A stretch of DNA of 64,000 bases from Maricaulis salignorans (GTDB lineage Bacteria; Pseudomonadota; Alphaproteobacteria; Caulobacterales; Aquidulcibacteraceae), in the NCBI GenBank assembly GCA_945891505.1, contig CAMDDL010000008.1, positions 28,771 through 92,770 of the forward strand, read 5' to 3'. The number at the start of each line of letters is the position of its first letter. Positions within the stretch are counted from its first letter, which is position 1. This document shows positions 8,044 to 16,978 of this stretch, in pieces. The position numbers and the translations under genes were made by a program. The notes below the pieces were generated by a model, which was not told the DNA's origin, did not search any database, and saw only the letters and a list, made by a program, of their open reading frames with translations.

Positions 8044-8410
8044 TGTTAAACGTCCCCGTTTCGAATCTCAAAAACATCAAAAAGCGAAACAGCCGCCCTA
8101 GACAGACACTGACATACCCGCAGTCGTCAGCCTCCTCAATGTCCACTTTTGAGAAGCCCCGCACCTGTCCGAAATGGGAACAACTGGCTTAGAGCAAACA
8201 TGCCGCCTCTGTTAAGCATAGGCGGCTAATGCAATTGTTCAGCCAAACATGACTTACTGCCTTGGACCTAATGGCAGCTAAGTCGGCTAAGTCAGAGTGC
8301 GGCAGAGTAAGTTGGATTTGAGGCGGAAATGCCGCGGTAATTGGCGGTTTGGGACAGTTGGTGTTTGCCAAGACGGCGGATCAAAAACTCAAGACTGTCT
8401 CTGCGCGCTG
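8044..8410. other. Intergenic region between the rhamnosidase and higA
   Basis: 367 bases with no supported gene; a 60-codon minus-strand frame (8189-8371) lacks recognisable features or a ribosome site. An inverted repeat GCCGCCT/AGGCGGC lies at 8202-8226 with an 11-base loop, either a weak terminator for higA or an operator for the rhamnosidase. No HigB-type toxin frame is present here. The rhamnosidase promoter should lie between 8044 and about 8150, but I cannot point to clear -35/-10 boxes. Confidence 0.4.
8202..8226. repeat. Inverted repeat upstream of the rhamnosidase gene
   Basis: Perfect 7-base arms GCCGCCT and AGGCGGC around an 11-base spacer, 176 bases before the rhamnosidase start and 185 after higA. 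There is no T-run on either side, so an operator is as likely as a terminator. Confidence 0.35.
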
Positions 8411-8677
8411 TTACGCGGCCAGTGGATTGACCTTAATGCCATCCTCATTGGCACGAGCCTGGGCTAACTCATAGCTAAGCTGCATCTTGAGCAACGTCTG
8501 AGCACGCGTGCCAAATACCTTTTCAAAACGGATTGCCATTTCGGCTGACAATCCCGCTTTCCCGGTCAAGAGATTTGTTAGTGCTTGACGCGTCACCCCG
8601 AGATGACTGGCTGCATCGGTCACCGACAAACCGTGGGCCTCAATGATATCGCTGCGGAGCCACGAGCCGAGATGCAT
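8411..8677 (-). CDS. higA: HigA-family antitoxin without an adjacent toxin
   Basis: 88 aa XRE-family protein of the HigA/VapI addiction-module type. The sequence IIEAHGLSVTDAASHLGVTR and LTNLLTGKAGLSAEMAIRFE carries the helix-turn-helix at about residues 16-60, and the family C-terminus (LLKMQLSYELAQAR) is intact. In usual modules a HigB toxin gene of about 90 codons lies just upstream. Here the upstream neighbour is a transporter ending 58 bases away and the downstream side is non-coding, so no toxin is present. It may be a relic, may neutralise a toxin elsewhere, or may now regulate the rhamnosidase locus. No clear Shine-Dalgarno precedes the ATG. Confidence 0.8.
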   Translation of the reverse strand: MHLGSWLRSDIIEAHGLSVTDAASHLGVTRQALTNLLTGKAGLSAEMAIRFEKVFGTRAQTLLKMQLSYELAQARANEDGIKVNPLAA

Positions 8678-8734
8678 GGCGAAACTATGGCACGCAGAGC
8701 CACATCCGGACCACCTGCGGCGCTGCCCGCCCTC

Positions 8735-10018
8735 TCAGCGCGCGAGGCGTTTGCGGAAATAGAGCGCTGAGGCGCAGATGCCGATAAATCCAATCAGGCC
8801 TACGGCATAGGCGGATTGGATGAAGAAAGGCACCCAAGCTAGTTGGATGTTGGCGAAGTTCTTGGCGAGCAACAGCCCGATGCTGCCGACATAGCCCGCT
8901 GCATCGGCAACATAGATCAAAAATCCAGCCGTTGCGACTTGCCCGCTGGCCGCCACCAATCGCTCAAACAAAACGGTGTTGAACGGCGTGTAGGCAGCAT
9001 ATAGCCCTGCGCCGACCAAGATCATCCACGTGATTGGGCCAATCAGATCTGCCTGAAAGGCTAAAGTCGACAGGCCAATTAAGGCAAAGCCCGCAGCCAG
9101 AATGCCATGCACAAACAAAAGCGCACTCCGATTATCCTTAATCACCATTAAGGAGCCGAGAATGGTCAAAGCGACAGCTGCAACAGGCAGTTCCGACAAG
9201 GTGAAGAGGGCCGCGCCATTGGTTTGACCAAGGTCGCGCCAGATCTCGGCAGCGAAATTGTCGCGGAAATCGCGAAACGCCGTCAGGAAGACATAAGCCG
9301 CCACTAAGAGGATGAGGCCAGGCGCATAGGCCAGCATAAAGCCATTGCGCTCTTTTGGCTGCATCGGCGCCCGGCGAACGCGCTGGGCTTGGTCTTCCTC
9401 TGACGGTGGCGGCAAGCACGATAGGCCCCACACCGCGAAAAATAATAAAGGAAAGAAAAGCGCCCCTGCGGCGGCTGGCATCCAGAACGGGCTGACGGCC
9501 AATTGGCTCATCAACAGACTGCCTACGGACTTAACGATCCCGGACGAGACGATGAAACTCGCGCACAAGATGGCCCCGAGGGCCTCAGTTGTTCGCCGCC
9601 CCTCTAGAAAGCTGAATACCAAGCCCCAAATCAGCCCCAGCGGTAAGCCGTTGAGAAACAAGGCTGCGACGTTCCAAGGGGCTGGTACGATTGCAAACAA
9701 AACAAGCGCCAGCCACGACAAGCCAATCAAAGCCAAAATGGCCCATCCCCGCTTGGAACCATCCAACTCAGCGATCACTTTGATGCCGATAAATTTTGAC
9801 AAAGCATAGCCAAGCACTTGGGCAATCACCAAGGCGATCTTGTAATCCAGCAAAAATGTCCAGCCGGCCACATCTTCATAGGTTGCCGCTGAAAAGGGCT
9901 TGCGGAAGGCATACATTGAAAAATAAGCGCAAAAGGCAACGATGCCGCCATAGGCAATAAAGATTGCCGGGTGAGCACGAGTTAAATACGCTTGAAACCG
10001 GCCCATCGTTGCCCCCAA
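8735..10018 (-). CDS. MFS-type transporter, DUF5690-like
   Basis: 427 aa integral membrane protein with about 12 hydrophobic segments. The N-terminal motif AYFSMYAFRKPFSAATYED resembles the DUF5690 branch of the major facilitator superfamily; the substrate of that family is not established. A charged cytoplasmic loop (PPPSEEDQAQRVRRAPMQPK) separates the two halves. It lies between a secreted esterase and the rhamnosidase on the same strand, so uptake of a rhamnose-containing glycoside or another glycan breakdown product is a reasonable guess. Start: ATG 10018; an in-frame ATG follows at codon 5 (MGRFQAYL). Confidence 0.75.
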   Translation of the reverse strand: MGATMGRFQAYLTRAHPAIFIAYGGIVAFCAYFSMYAFRKPFSAATYEDVAGWTFLLDYKIALVIAQVLGYALSKFIGIKVIAELDGSKRGWAILALIGLSWLALVLFAIVPAPWNVAALFLNGLPLGLIWGLVFSFLEGRRTTEALGAILCASFIVSSGIVKSVGSLLMSQLAVSPFWMPAAAGALFFPLLFFAVWGLSCLPPPSEEDQAQRVRRAPMQPKERNGFMLAYAPGLILLVAAYVFLTAFRDFRDNFAAEIWRDLGQTNGAALFTLSELPVAAVALTILGSLMVIKDNRSALLFVHGILAAGFALIGLSTLAFQADLIGPITWMILVGAGLYAAYTPFNTVLFERLVAASGQVATAGFLIYVADAAGYVGSIGLLLAKNFANIQLAWVPFFIQSAYAVGLIGFIGICASALYFRKRLAR

Positions 10019-10201
10019 CTTTCTTGTTTAATAAGCGACATGCATCCAAAACGATGTTGCTGCCCGGGACAAGCCCTTGCAACCCAAATGGCGCATAGGT
10101 CTTAGGTTAAACGCCCCCAGCGTATGGCCATGCTCTACCGTCGGCTAAGCGTGGCTCATAACTGCCGCTTGTGACATTTGTGACCATCCTCTGCAGATCA
10201 A

Positions 10202-11137
10202 TCAGACAGCACCAAAGAAATCTCGGTGGAAGGCAAAGCCTAGTTGGTCGATCAACTTGCGTGCATCGTGGCCTACGCCAGGCACAATTGTGAAATCGTG
10301 GGGGATATTGAGGGTCACAAGATAGCGAGAGAAATCCTCGTTAGCCGAACGCGTGAAGTCGTCACCGCCAATCGCAATCCGCATCTTGGTTCCGGCACGC
10401 ACGGCATCGCCATAGATCAAGGCCATACCGCGAGGACTCTCGCGGAGAAAGCGCGCCTGATCACCACCAAACAAGCGCTGCAGCAACAAAGCCCGCAAAT
10501 CCGCTTTGAAGGCGGGTCCTTCATCACGGGTTAGGGTTGCTTGTAGCGGCCCAGAAGCCAACATTGAGATCGCGCCAAATTGGTTATGATGCCGCATGCC
10601 CAACCTGCCGGCACCAAACCCTCCCATGCTAAATCCTTCTAGGAGTCGATGACGACGATCGGCTCGGGTGCGGAATTTTGTATCCACCAACGGCAAAATC
10701 TCTTGCATGAGAATTGTTTCAACGGGTGCTGATCCGTCCAAGGAGTCGCACCACAGGCTGTCGGCCTGTCCGTTGGGCATCACCACCAAACAGGGCGGCA
10801 TGTCCCCGCGTGCCATAGCAGCGCTGAAATAGGCAGCCATTGGACGCAACGAGGCGCGGTTCCCGCCTGTTCCATGTAACCAATAAAGCGTTGGAAACCG
10901 GCGGCCTCTCTCGACGTCGTAATTGGGTGGTTTAACGACGTGGAACGCAACATCAACACCAACGCGTTTACTTGGATAGATGACCCGCTCTACACCCATT
11001 ATGCCCGTTTCTGGGGTGATCCAGTCAAGTGTGACACTTTGGCTTTGGGCTTGGGCCTGCCTTCCAAAAAGGCTGATCAAGCCTCCGATCATGAACGCTC
11101 TCCGGTCAGGTGACATTGGCAGCATCGTAACTTTCAT
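10202..11137 (-). CDS. Secreted esterase of the alpha/beta hydrolase fold (PF00756-like)
   Basis: 311 aa putative esterase. The N-terminus carries PDRRAFMIGGLISLFG, a twin-arginine signal, ending in QAQAQ. The nucleophile elbow GFSMGG gives the catalytic Ser and GVGHDARK the probable catalytic His. LYWLHGTGGNRASL is the oxyanion region. The fold resembles feruloyl/acetyl-xylan esterases and S-formylglutathione hydrolase-like proteins; the substrate cannot be told. I start at ATG 11137 because AGGGAA lies nine bases ahead, whereas ATG 11170 has no usable site. The operon context suggests deacylation of a rhamnose-containing polysaccharide outside the cytoplasm, before uptake. Confidence 0.8.
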   Translation of the reverse strand: MKVTMLPMSPDRRAFMIGGLISLFGRQAQAQSQSVTLDWITPETGIMGVERVIYPSKRVGVDVAFHVVKPPNYDVERGRRFPTLYWLHGTGGNRASLRPMAAYFSAAMARGDMPPCLVVMPNGQADSLWCDSLDGSAPVETILMQEILPLVDTKFRTRADRRHRLLEGFSMGGFGAGRLGMRHHNQFGAISMLASGPLQATLTRDEGPAFKADLRALLLQRLFGGDQARFLRESPRGMALIYGDAVRAGTKMRIAIGGDDFTRSANEDFSRYLVTLNIPHDFTIVPGVGHDARKLIDQLGFAFHRDFFGAV

Positions 11138-11460
11138 GGAGACGTTCCCTAAAATGCGCGTATTTTCCATCCCTGCTACGCAGCGTCCGATTTTTTGGGT
11201 AGGATTACTTATAGATTATTGATCCAACCTCTGTGAAGTCGTTTAGAGTTCGGCGCGGAACAAAACAACGTCAGTGCCGAGAGCGATCTTTGGGTATTAC
11301 CACGATCAAACTTTTTTATGTCTTTGCCAACCAAAAATGACTCTCGGCAGGCTTTGCCACTTACGGCAAGTGCATTTGAATTCCTAACAAGCACTCAGCG
11401 TCGAACTAGGTCCTCTTTTGTTGTTTGACCTTCCTCACGCTCTCGTGATTGAGTGTGGCT
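11138..11460. other. Divergent intergenic region between the esterase and M28 peptidase
   Basis: 323 bases between two divergent genes. Several short frames exist, but none has a ribosome site and a recognisable product. Both promoters should be here; I cannot identify a consensus box or a clear operator. Confidence 0.4.
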
Positions 11461-13719
11461 ATGACCCAAACACATCGCTTTGCTCGCCCGCCGATCCAAT
11501 TCATCCTAGGCCTCTTGGCCTTGCTAGTGGCGTTCTGCTTTAAGAGCGTGGTGACTGCGCCGCCCAGTGTCTCAGAGACCTTATCTATGACGGGATTTGA
11601 TACAAAAGTTGCGATTGGCCGACTGGCGCGCATCCTCGGGGACGAGCGGCCCCATCCGGTCGATTCCCCGGCTAATGATCTGGTTCGCGAGCGCATCTTA
11701 AGTGAGATCAAGACCTTGGGTTATACGCCAGAAGTGAGGGATGACTTTGCTTGTCGGGGGTCTAAACGTTTTGGCGGCATGAGCTGTGCGCGGGTCCGCA
11801 ACATCCTCTTCCGGGCGGGCCCCTCTGATGGTGGTGCAGCCCTCATTGCAGCCCATTATGATTCTGTACCTGCAGGCCCAGGTGCCAGCGATGATGGTGC
11901 GGGGGTGGCTGCGACTTTAGAAATTGCCGCGCGTCTGGCGGGCCGCAAGCTGACAAAGCCGGTTATCTTCCTCCTCACCGATGGGGAAGAAGTTGGGCTG
12001 CTTGGGGCGAGTTCATTTGTGCGCAAAGACCCTTGGGCCAAGGACGTGGCCCTTGCCATCAATATGGAAGCGCGTGGCACAGGCGGCCCGGCGATCATGT
12101 TCCAAACCAGTGCACCCAATGGCCGCGATATTGCTGCGCTGACGGCTACGCCCGTGCGCACTATTGCCAATTCCATGGCGGCCGACATCTATCGCACCTT
12201 GCCGAACGACACCGATGCGACCGAGTTTTTGGCCAAAGGCTATGATGTCATCAACTTTGCCTTCATTGCCCCGGTTGCCCGGTATCACACCCCCCTAGAC
12301 AATCTCGCCCATCTCGAGCCCGCCAGCGTTGGGCACATGGGTGGTGCGGCACTGGTGGCGCTGGAGGGGCATTTGGCAGGAAAGCCCACCGCCAACGCGC
12401 CAGAGGCGGATGTCATTTATTCCGATGTTTTGGGTCGTTTCATCTTGGTCATGCCGAAGGCTTTTGGCTATGGCCTATTGGGTTTCGGGCTGTTGGGAGC
12501 TTTGTTTGCTTATATACGAAGCGGGCCGAAAGGCGCCGTGCGTGCACTAATTGCGCCTCTGGCTGCACTTCTTGTCGCGGGCGGTGTTGGCTTCGGTGCC
12601 CTTTGGCTGATCGACCAAGTGCGCATTGAAAGCCAATGGTGGTTTGCCACCCCGATGGCGGGACGGCTTTTGGTCTATAGTAGTGGTCTCTTGGGTGCGC
12701 TGCTTGCGCTTTGGCTCTGTCGCGGGACCAGTCCTATGCGCGTCCTTGCTGGGGCTTGGATTTGGGTAACCGGGCTCTTTTTTGGCCTATCCGTTGTTTC
12801 CCCGGGCAGCATGATCCTTGCAGCGCCGGCTGCTGGGCTTGCCGGGGCGGGTTTCTTGCTGACAGGAATGAAGAGTGACCGCAGACTGCTTCAAGTAATT
12901 TTTGGCCTTGCCTCGGCCTTTGTCCTGCTGATTTTCATCCTGCCTGCCTTAGACTTTGCCGAAGTCGGCTTAGGCTTTGGTTTGGGTTGGGCGTTTGGGG
13001 CAGTTGGCGCCCTCTTGATGCTCTGCACGCTTGCACCAATCTGGCAGCCCGAGACGAAGATGGCTGGCGCGAGCTTGCTGACACTGTTGGTAATTGGCGG
13101 AGCCTTTGTGTGGGCTGCCTTCACGCCAGCCTATTCACCCGAAGTCCCAAGGCCATTGAATGTGCAGCACTGGCATGGTGACGACGGAGATCATGCTTGG
13201 GTGCTAGGTCCAGGTGATGAAGCCGCGCCGACCAGCATGCAGGCCCTAGCTCCGTTCGAACTGGCCTCGCTGAAAAATAGCGACAGCAAGCGCGTCCATG
13301 CGCCTGCACCAGTGCCGAGCGGCACCCCTATGCCCGCCCGCATTGAGATCCTCAATGAAACAAAGACAGTTGAAGGCCGCACCCTAAAGCTGCGCGTGCT
13401 CGCACCTGGTGCTGATGAAGTGATCCTCTCGGTTCCAAAGGAGGCGCAAGTTCGCATGCTGAGCGGTGGGACCGACGGGCAAGCAGGTGGAATTACCTTT
13501 GATTCCCCCAAAGCCCTTGGCTTGCGCTGTGTCGGTCGGTCGTGTGTGCAATGGGATTTAGAGGTGAAGCTTGGCACCACCCCGGCACCATGGATTACCC
13601 GCGCTGTTTTACGAAAACTGGGACCTGAAGGCGACCCCATCGTCAAGGCACGCCCGCCTTGGGCATCGCCTGTTCAAGGTGGCGACGTCAGGATGACCAA
13701 TCAGAGCCAGAAACTTTAA
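11461..13719 (+). CDS. Membrane-bound M28-family zinc peptidase
   Basis: About 752 aa. A signal anchor near the N-terminus (FILGLLALLVAFCF) is followed by an M28 peptidase domain (about 40-290). The two-zinc site is visible: HYDSVPAGPGASDDGAG (His, Asp), TDGEEVGLLGA (Glu pair), INMEARG and YHTPLDN (His). Then come eight or so membrane helices (about 330-560) and a C-terminal periplasmic beta-rich domain (about 570-750). The build matches Fxna/ER-aminopeptidase-like bacterial proteins, which would trim peptides in the periplasm. A TTG 12 bases upstream could also start it; neither start has a strong Shine-Dalgarno. Monocistronic, with a terminator straight after the stop. Confidence 0.85.
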   Translation: MTQTHRFARPPIQFILGLLALLVAFCFKSVVTAPPSVSETLSMTGFDTKVAIGRLARILGDERPHPVDSPANDLVRERILSEIKTLGYTPEVRDDFACRGSKRFGGMSCARVRNILFRAGPSDGGAALIAAHYDSVPAGPGASDDGAGVAATLEIAARLAGRKLTKPVIFLLTDGEEVGLLGASSFVRKDPWAKDVALAINMEARGTGGPAIMFQTSAPNGRDIAALTATPVRTIANSMAADIYRTLPNDTDATEFLAKGYDVINFAFIAPVARYHTPLDNLAHLEPASVGHMGGAALVALEGHLAGKPTANAPEADVIYSDVLGRFILVMPKAFGYGLLGFGLLGALFAYIRSGPKGAVRALIAPLAALLVAGGVGFGALWLIDQVRIESQWWFATPMAGRLLVYSSGLLGALLALWLCRGTSPMRVLAGAWIWVTGLFFGLSVVSPGSMILAAPAAGLAGAGFLLTGMKSDRRLLQVIFGLASAFVLLIFILPALDFAEVGLGFGLGWAFGAVGALLMLCTLAPIWQPETKMAGASLLTLLVIGGAFVWAAFTPAYSPEVPRPLNVQHWHGDDGDHAWVLGPGDEAAPTSMQALAPFELASLKNSDSKRVHAPAPVPSGTPMPARIEILNETKTVEGRTLKLRVLAPGADEVILSVPKEAQVRMLSGGTDGQAGGITFDSPKALGLRCVGRSCVQWDLEVKLGTTPAPWITRAVLRKLGPEGDPIVKARPPWASPVQGGDVRMTNQSQKL

Positions 13720-13720
13720 G

Positions 13721-13757
13721 AAAAAAGCCCTCCGCCACGCAAGGGGAAGGGCTTTTT
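13721..13757. terminator. Intrinsic terminator, usable from both sides
   Basis: AAAAAAGCCCT and AGGGCTTTTT arms around a 14-base loop, with A-run and T-run on the two sides. It lies between the M28 peptidase stop and the convergent trcR stop, so it can end both transcripts. Confidence 0.75.
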
Positions 13758-13788
13758 GTCCAATCAATTCCGGCCTTGCGGCAGAAGA

Positions 13789-14415
13789 TTAATACTCGCT
13801 CTCATCCACATAGAAGCTTGGCTTGGTTGCTGGTTGCAGGCTTGGGCCTTCTTCGGGATCGATGATGCCCGCTTCGGCAGCTGCCTTCGCACGGCGTGAC
13901 GAGGACGCCTTGACCAAAGCGTCAAGCTCGATCTGCGTGCACAGACCGATGGTGACGGGATCAACCGGCTTAATCTGGGCGCTGTTCCAATGGCTGCGGC
14001 TCCGCACGCTCTCAATGGTCGACTTGGTGGTGCCGATCAGCTTGCCCATTTGGGCGTCGGTGATTTCCGGGTGAAAGCGCAAGAACCAAGCAATTGCGTC
14101 TGGGCGATCTTGGCGACGTGAAACGGGCGTATAACGTCCACCGCGCTTTTTGACCGGCGGCAAGTCCAGCTTACGACCTTCCAAAGGCTTGATTTTGTGG
14201 GTCGGGTCTGCCTCACCGCGCGCTATTTCCTCACGCGATAATTGCGAATTGGCGATGGGGTCCAAGCCACGCACGCCGGTCGCGACATCGCCGTCGGCAA
14301 TCCCTTTAACTTCCAACGGATGCAGGCCACAGAAGGCTGCGATCTGGTCAAATGTCAGGCCGGTATTGTCGATCAACCACACGGCAGTGGCTTTGGGCAT
14401 CAAGATCTCGTACAT
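13789..14415 (-). CDS. trcR: TrcR, DUF1013-family cell-cycle transcriptional regulator
   Basis: 208 aa protein of the alphaproteobacterial DUF1013 family (PF06242), named TrcR in current annotation as a cell-cycle transcription regulator. The start MYEILMPKATAVWLIDNTGL and the central DAQMGKLIGTTKSTIESVRS are family hallmarks, the latter a helix-turn-helix-like region at about 120-145. A basic stretch (KKRGGRYTPVSRRQDR) precedes it. I start at ATG 14415, with GGAGG eight bases ahead; the longer open frame reads through two leader hairpins. It is alone in its transcription unit, convergent with the M28 gene. Confidence 0.88.
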   Translation of the reverse strand: MYEILMPKATAVWLIDNTGLTFDQIAAFCGLHPLEVKGIADGDVATGVRGLDPIANSQLSREEIARGEADPTHKIKPLEGRKLDLPPVKKRGGRYTPVSRRQDRPDAIAWFLRFHPEITDAQMGKLIGTTKSTIESVRSRSHWNSAQIKPVDPVTIGLCTQIELDALVKASSSRRAKAAAEAGIIDPEEGPSLQPATKPSFYVDESEY

Positions 14416-14441
14416 GATTTCTGGCCTCCAGATACAAAATC

Positions 14442-14461
14442 GCCCGGCGCGACGGCCGGGC
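14442..14461. terminator. Hairpin A in the trcR leader (terminator- or attenuator-like)
   Basis: Perfect 7-base stem GCCCGGC/GCCGGGC with a six-base loop, followed on the minus strand by GATTTTG. It ends 26 bases before the trcR start codon. It could terminate readthrough from the S8 protease gene upstream or act on trcR expression. Confidence 0.5.
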
Positions 14462-14471
14462 AAGGGGTCGC

Positions 14472-14493
14472 GGGCCCCTTCACTCAAGGGCCC
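14472..14493. repeat. Hairpin B in the trcR leader
   Basis: GGGCCCCTT/AAGGGCCC arms (8 pairs with one bulged base) around CACTC, between the S8 protease stop and hairpin A. Together the two hairpins make a strongly structured region just upstream of trcR. Confidence 0.45.
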
Positions 14494-14581
14494 TATAGGG
14501 GCAGACATAACGGTCTCTTGCGAAATTTGGAAGCCCGGCGACTGTTAGTTGGTGCTTGACCGGGATTGAAATTCAACCGTG

Positions 14582-16912
14582 TTAGAACCGGGTAGATGCA
14601 CGCAGCCGCATCAGGGTTTCCCCATCAGCACCAGCGACATGGTTGGGCTGGTAGATGTGGGTTAGCTCAACCCCAAGCCAAGCTTCGGTTTCAGAGGTGC
14701 CCCCCAACAGCCAGTCACGACTAGCCGTCAAACGCAACTCGCGCCCGGTTGGCGTAATTTCAATGCTGCGCTCCGACCAAGTCTGAGCGCTGCCCCATGT
14801 GAGGTAGGGGTCCGCGAGGCGGTAGCGCAAGCTACCCTGTTCAACCCGTAACGGCTGCTCCAGACCTAGGCGCCACCTGCCGTTCGTTAACTCCCTGCCA
14901 TAGACCAAGGAAGCGGCGCTAGCGTAAATCGGTGCCACCGAAGCAAAGGCCTTATTACCCGAGATATCGGCCAGTCGCGCGCCTTGCACCCGAGCGGTCA
15001 GGCTTGCGCGGTCATTCAGCGCAAAGTCAAATTGCAGCCCCAAAAAGCGACTTTGGGCCCGAGTTTCATCAGATTTGCGGCCATCGGAGAGCCATGCCGC
15101 GTCGCTCCAGCGCGAACCGAGGAAGCTGCCGTGCTCTGCAAGGCTCCCGAGTTCGAAGACACTGGTCAGACGTTGGCTTTGATGGGCCACTTGAACAAGA
15201 GAGGCAGACTGACGGGTCGCGCCCATGGTCCGCAGACGGCTGGACTCGCCTGAGGCATTAAATGCATGCAGGCTGAAAGAATCCTTGGTCAAAACTAGGC
15301 CTTGGAAGGATTGAAATTGGCCCAGCCCCATCAATCCGAATTGGGTACCGCCCCCGCTGGCATCGCCAGCTAAGCCATAGGGTCGCGTCGCAGAATCTGC
15401 GTCGGATTGCGCTAAGGATATGGCCATCGTCCCGCCCCAAGGCACCCCTGAAATCGGCATCAAGGCGCGGACTACGGGGGTTTGTCCGGCGACCCGGTCA
15501 TCTTGTACGCCCCAAGCAGCACTCGCTGGGCTGCGTTTGGTAAAGCTGAGCAGACTGTCACCAATTTGTGCTTTTTGCTGGGGCTCTGACGCATAGGTTT
15601 CGGCTGTGAAGCCTAAGTTAGCTTGCGGACGTAACCGATATCCCAGCGAGACATTGAACGGGCGCTGATACTCATCCAACACGGCCGTGCTGAGACCATC
15701 TTGCATGAAGGCGTCGCCAAAGGCTTGGCCAGCGACGCCATCGAACAGATCAATGCGTACTGCTTCACCTGATGAACTGCTCGTCGCTGTGGCACCAACA
15801 GGTGAGAAGGCCCGCTCAAGGTCGATAATGCCGCGACCAAATGTATCGTCCGTCCCTGTAGTGCCGAGATCGCGGGCGGTGCGATAGAGGATGTCCACCG
15901 CTTGGGTACCCGTTAGACTGGGGAAGGCTTGGAATAAGAGCGCCAGAGAGCCGCTGATATGAGGAGCGGAAAATGAAGTGCCGGACAACCGCCAGCATGA
16001 AGTTGCATCGCAGTCGGCGATAATTTCGGTGCCAGGTGCCACCAAGTAATTGGTGCGGGCAACGCCAGCTTTTGCACTGAACGTCGAAAGCGCTTCTGCG
16101 GTATCAGTGGAGCCTGCCGCAATGATCAAGCCGCTGAACCGCGGGTCGATCGACAATTGGGCGGGGAATTCTGGGTCGACCGTTGCATCATTGCCAGCTG
16201 ATGCAACAACTACGATTCCTGCATTGGTGGCACGCAGTAGTGCAGCGGTTAGAGATGAACCGGTGGACGTTGATCCACCCAGAGACAGATTGATGACGCG
16301 CGCGCCATCCGCGATGGCAGAGTCCACCCCGCGCGCGATATTGGTCTCCGGCAGCTTACAGCCCTTATCTGTGCCGACTTCTTCGCACGTGCCCTCGCGG
16401 TCGGCGCGATAACTGATGATGGTGGACTTGAAAGCGACACCCACTGTGCCTGAGCCGTTAAACTCGTGCGCAATGATACCAGACACGCGGGTGCCATGAC
16501 GCTCTTCGGCAGCGATTGTTTGATTTGGGCGACCGATTTCCATGTCGCGAGACAAGGTTGAGATGTTGTTCTTTAGGTCGATCTGATCGACATCGATCCC
16601 CGTATCAACAACGCCGACGCGAATGCCTGCGCCAGTCGCCCCATATTCCCAAGCCTTAACCGTCTTGATGCCAGCCACGCCCCAACTACGCGTATATTCG
16701 CGCGACAATGCTGATGGATAGTCCACGCCAGCGACCAAAGCAGGTGGTGGCGGCGGGGGCGGCGGGGGTGGCGGCGGCGGAGGAGGCGGTGGTGGCGGAA
16801 GAGGAGGTGGCAGAGGCTGGACGACGCCTCCACTGCCGCCACCGCTGGCGCATGCGGTCAACAGTACGGAATTTGCAGCAGCTAGAACCAGAAACAAGAC
16901 ACGGAGCGTCAT
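14582..16912 (-). CDS. S8 subtilisin-like serine protease, lipoprotein with barrel-like C-terminus
   Basis: 776 aa. The signal peptide ends in a lipobox (LTAC, Cys21), followed by a Gly/Ser stretch and a run of prolines (about 30-55). The subtilase domain (about 75-385) has all three catalytic motifs: GVVDTGID (Asp), RHGTRVSGIIA (His) and SGTSFSAPHISG (Ser). The C-terminal 370 residues are beta-rich with alternating patterns and end RLRASTRF; a terminal Phe is typical of outer-membrane barrels, so this may be an autotransporter-like translocator. A lipid anchor plus barrel is unusual. ATG 16912 has GGAGG ahead and gives the best signal peptide. Role: surface or secreted proteolysis, by inference. 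Confidence 0.83.
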   Translation of the reverse strand: MTLRVLFLVLAAANSVLLTACASGGGSGGVVQPLPPPLPPPPPPPPPPPPPPPPPPPALVAGVDYPSALSREYTRSWGVAGIKTVKAWEYGATGAGIRVGVVDTGIDVDQIDLKNNISTLSRDMEIGRPNQTIAAEERHGTRVSGIIAHEFNGSGTVGVAFKSTIISYRADREGTCEEVGTDKGCKLPETNIARGVDSAIADGARVINLSLGGSTSTGSSLTAALLRATNAGIVVVASAGNDATVDPEFPAQLSIDPRFSGLIIAAGSTDTAEALSTFSAKAGVARTNYLVAPGTEIIADCDATSCWRLSGTSFSAPHISGSLALLFQAFPSLTGTQAVDILYRTARDLGTTGTDDTFGRGIIDLERAFSPVGATATSSSSGEAVRIDLFDGVAGQAFGDAFMQDGLSTAVLDEYQRPFNVSLGYRLRPQANLGFTAETYASEPQQKAQIGDSLLSFTKRSPASAAWGVQDDRVAGQTPVVRALMPISGVPWGGTMAISLAQSDADSATRPYGLAGDASGGGTQFGLMGLGQFQSFQGLVLTKDSFSLHAFNASGESSRLRTMGATRQSASLVQVAHQSQRLTSVFELGSLAEHGSFLGSRWSDAAWLSDGRKSDETRAQSRFLGLQFDFALNDRASLTARVQGARLADISGNKAFASVAPIYASAASLVYGRELTNGRWRLGLEQPLRVEQGSLRYRLADPYLTWGSAQTWSERSIEITPTGRELRLTASRDWLLGGTSETEAWLGVELTHIYQPNHVAGADGETLMRLRASTRF
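16740..16806. repeat. GC-rich low-complexity tract coding a polyproline linker
   Basis: Imperfect GGCGGC/GGTGGC-type triplets on the plus strand, CCG/CCA/CCC proline codons on the minus strand. It encodes the linker between the lipid-anchored N-terminus and protease domain of the S8 enzyme and is prone to length changes. Confidence 0.75.
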
Positions 16913-16978
16913 TACATCGGGCCTCCAGCCCAGATTACTTTGCATGATGCTAACAGACTTACGTTTCGGGACTGTAAA

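Noticed and set aside
8189..8371. 60-codon frame in the position of a possible HigB toxin
   Set aside because: No HigB/RelE-like residues and no Shine-Dalgarno; composition looks non-coding.
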